A stretch of DNA of 64,000 bases from MPNP01 sp965221445. Lineage in GTDB: Bacteria > Pseudomonadota > Alphaproteobacteria > Rhodobacterales > Rhodobacteraceae. The notes beneath the pieces were generated by a model. The model made no database searches, had not been told where the DNA came from, and saw only the letters and a program-made list of their open reading frames with translations. Below, piece after piece: positions 63,509 to 64,000 of the stretch; position 1 is the first letter of the stretch; every line of letters begins with the position of its first letter. The translations under genes were made by a program, and so were the position numbers. The stretch lies in NCBI GenBank assembly GCA_965221445.1, contig CBDCSF010000013.1, forward strand, positions 1,550,001 through 1,614,000, written 5' to 3'.

Positions 63509-64000
63509 CACCTGAAACCTGCTATTCTGTGAAGAGTTCTTTCCATTATCGCCTCCACTGGTTTGGTACCAGCCCCTCGGATGATTTTATCAACCCGTGT
63601 TAATTCAAGTAACGCTCTTTCTGCCCCCGTTGCCCCCCAAAGAGTTGCTTGTCTGAGCATATTTTGGCGGCGTGGACCAAATAGTGGTGGTTTTATTTTG
63701 GTCAAACCAGCCTCCGGTCCTTTCTTGTGGCTGGCTACGGTCAGGATATTGCGAAACTTCCTTTTGAAAAACAGACAAACCCGAACAGGGTCACTGTCTT
63801 GTTTTGAAAGTTTTCTATACAATAGGCCTATTTCCTTAAGCTCTCTATTGGCTACCGATTCCACAAGCCTGTCCAATCCGGCCTCACCAAATTCCGGGAC
63901 ACAAACCCTAATGTCTTCTTCGGTCAATGAGGTAGGATCTTCATACTTATAGAGAGCCAATTTTTCAATCAATGCTTTAATGGTGGAAGGTTCCTGCTCC
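63508..64000 (-). CDS. holA: DNA polymerase III delta subunit (C-terminal part; 5' end outside window)
   Basis: The frame is open to the window edge and reads EQEPSTIKALIEKLALYKYE, DIRVCVPEFGEAGLDRLVES, RKLSKQDSDPVRVCLFFKRK and LGRR-like QNMLRQATLWGATGAERALLEL. These are the C-terminal collar-domain blocks of HolA, which opens the beta clamp in the clamp loader. About 164 residues are visible; the AAA-like N-terminal domains lie beyond 64000. Identification rests on the C-terminal half only. Confidence 0.82.
   Translation of the reverse strand, partial: EQEPSTIKALIEKLALYKYEDPTSLTEEDIRVCVPEFGEAGLDRLVESVANRELKEIGLLYRKLSKQDSDPVRVCLFFKRKFRNILTVASHKKGPEAGLTKIKPPLFGPRRQNMLRQATLWGATGAERALLELTRVDKIIRGAGTKPVEAIMERTLHRIAGFR

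Noticed and set aside
1..64000. CRISPR array
   Set aside because: No series of short regularly spaced direct repeats was seen. The repeats found are long tandem units or single inverted pairs.

Overview
The window is about 64 kb of AT-rich bacterial chromosome. Gene order and gene content point to an alphaproteobacterium outside the strongly reduced Rickettsiales. The supporting blocks are rnd-kdsD-(lptC missing)-lptA-lptB-(rpoN missing)-hpf-ptsN; rpsT-(rhodanese)-dnaA-dnaN-recF; mutY-(accessory insert)-dciA-dsbA; a DUF4170 gene; and a GcrA-like regulator. The genus cannot be told from the sequence. TTG and GTG starts are common, and dciA appears to start with ATT.

Layout. 1-0.8 kb: a Fic-type 'mobile mystery' A/B pair with TAGAC repeats upstream. 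1.2-8.5 kb: envelope and global-control genes (RNase D-like, kdsD, lptA, lptB, hpf, ptsN), with a three-gene accessory cassette where lptC would be expected. 8.7-16.8 kb: a tandem array of four P-loop ATPases with a DUF234-like nuclease-fold C-terminus; one has two in-frame stops and two are near-identical mosaics. 17.0-21.1 kb: icmD-icmJ-icmB, three adjacent genes of a type IVB (Dot/Icm) secretion system, divergent from a GcrA-like regulator and a CHC2 primase-like protein. 23.0-33.8 kb: housekeeping genes (a P-loop kinase, galU, pyk, pheT, recF, dnaN, dnaA, a rhodanese, rpsT); the replication origin may lie near dnaA.

33.9-41.0 kb: a five-gene operon-like run encoding a LolA-like protein, an outer-membrane barrel, a squalene/phytoene synthase, an Lcp/MpaB-like haem oxygenase and an MMPL/RND exporter. 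I read it as a system that makes, oxidises and exports an isoprenoid lipid. A ~109-bp MITE sits inside it. 41.7-44.9 kb: the 2-selenouridine pathway (a FAD oxidoreductase-SelD fusion and MnmH). 45.1-51.4 kb: a fifth DUF234-type ATPase, a second MITE of the same family, and a 1454-residue NACHT-like STAND protein with a PD-(D/E)XK-like C-terminus, probably an antiphage sensor-effector. 51.6-58.6 kb: tRNA-Arg(CCT), mutY, an accessory insert (AAA ATPase, a broken secreted-protein gene, IS1182 and IS630 remnants), then dciA and dsbA. 58.6-64 kb: lpxK, DUF4170, pmbA, an intact paralogue of the broken secreted protein, a glutathione S-transferase and the 3' part of holA.

The most noteworthy content is the chromosomal icmDJB block next to the mosaic ATPase array, the predicted isoprenoid synthesis-oxidation-export operon, and the STAND-nuclease. 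MITEs of one family lie in two of these regions, and an IS630 remnant with matching ends lies in the window and is a plausible parent.
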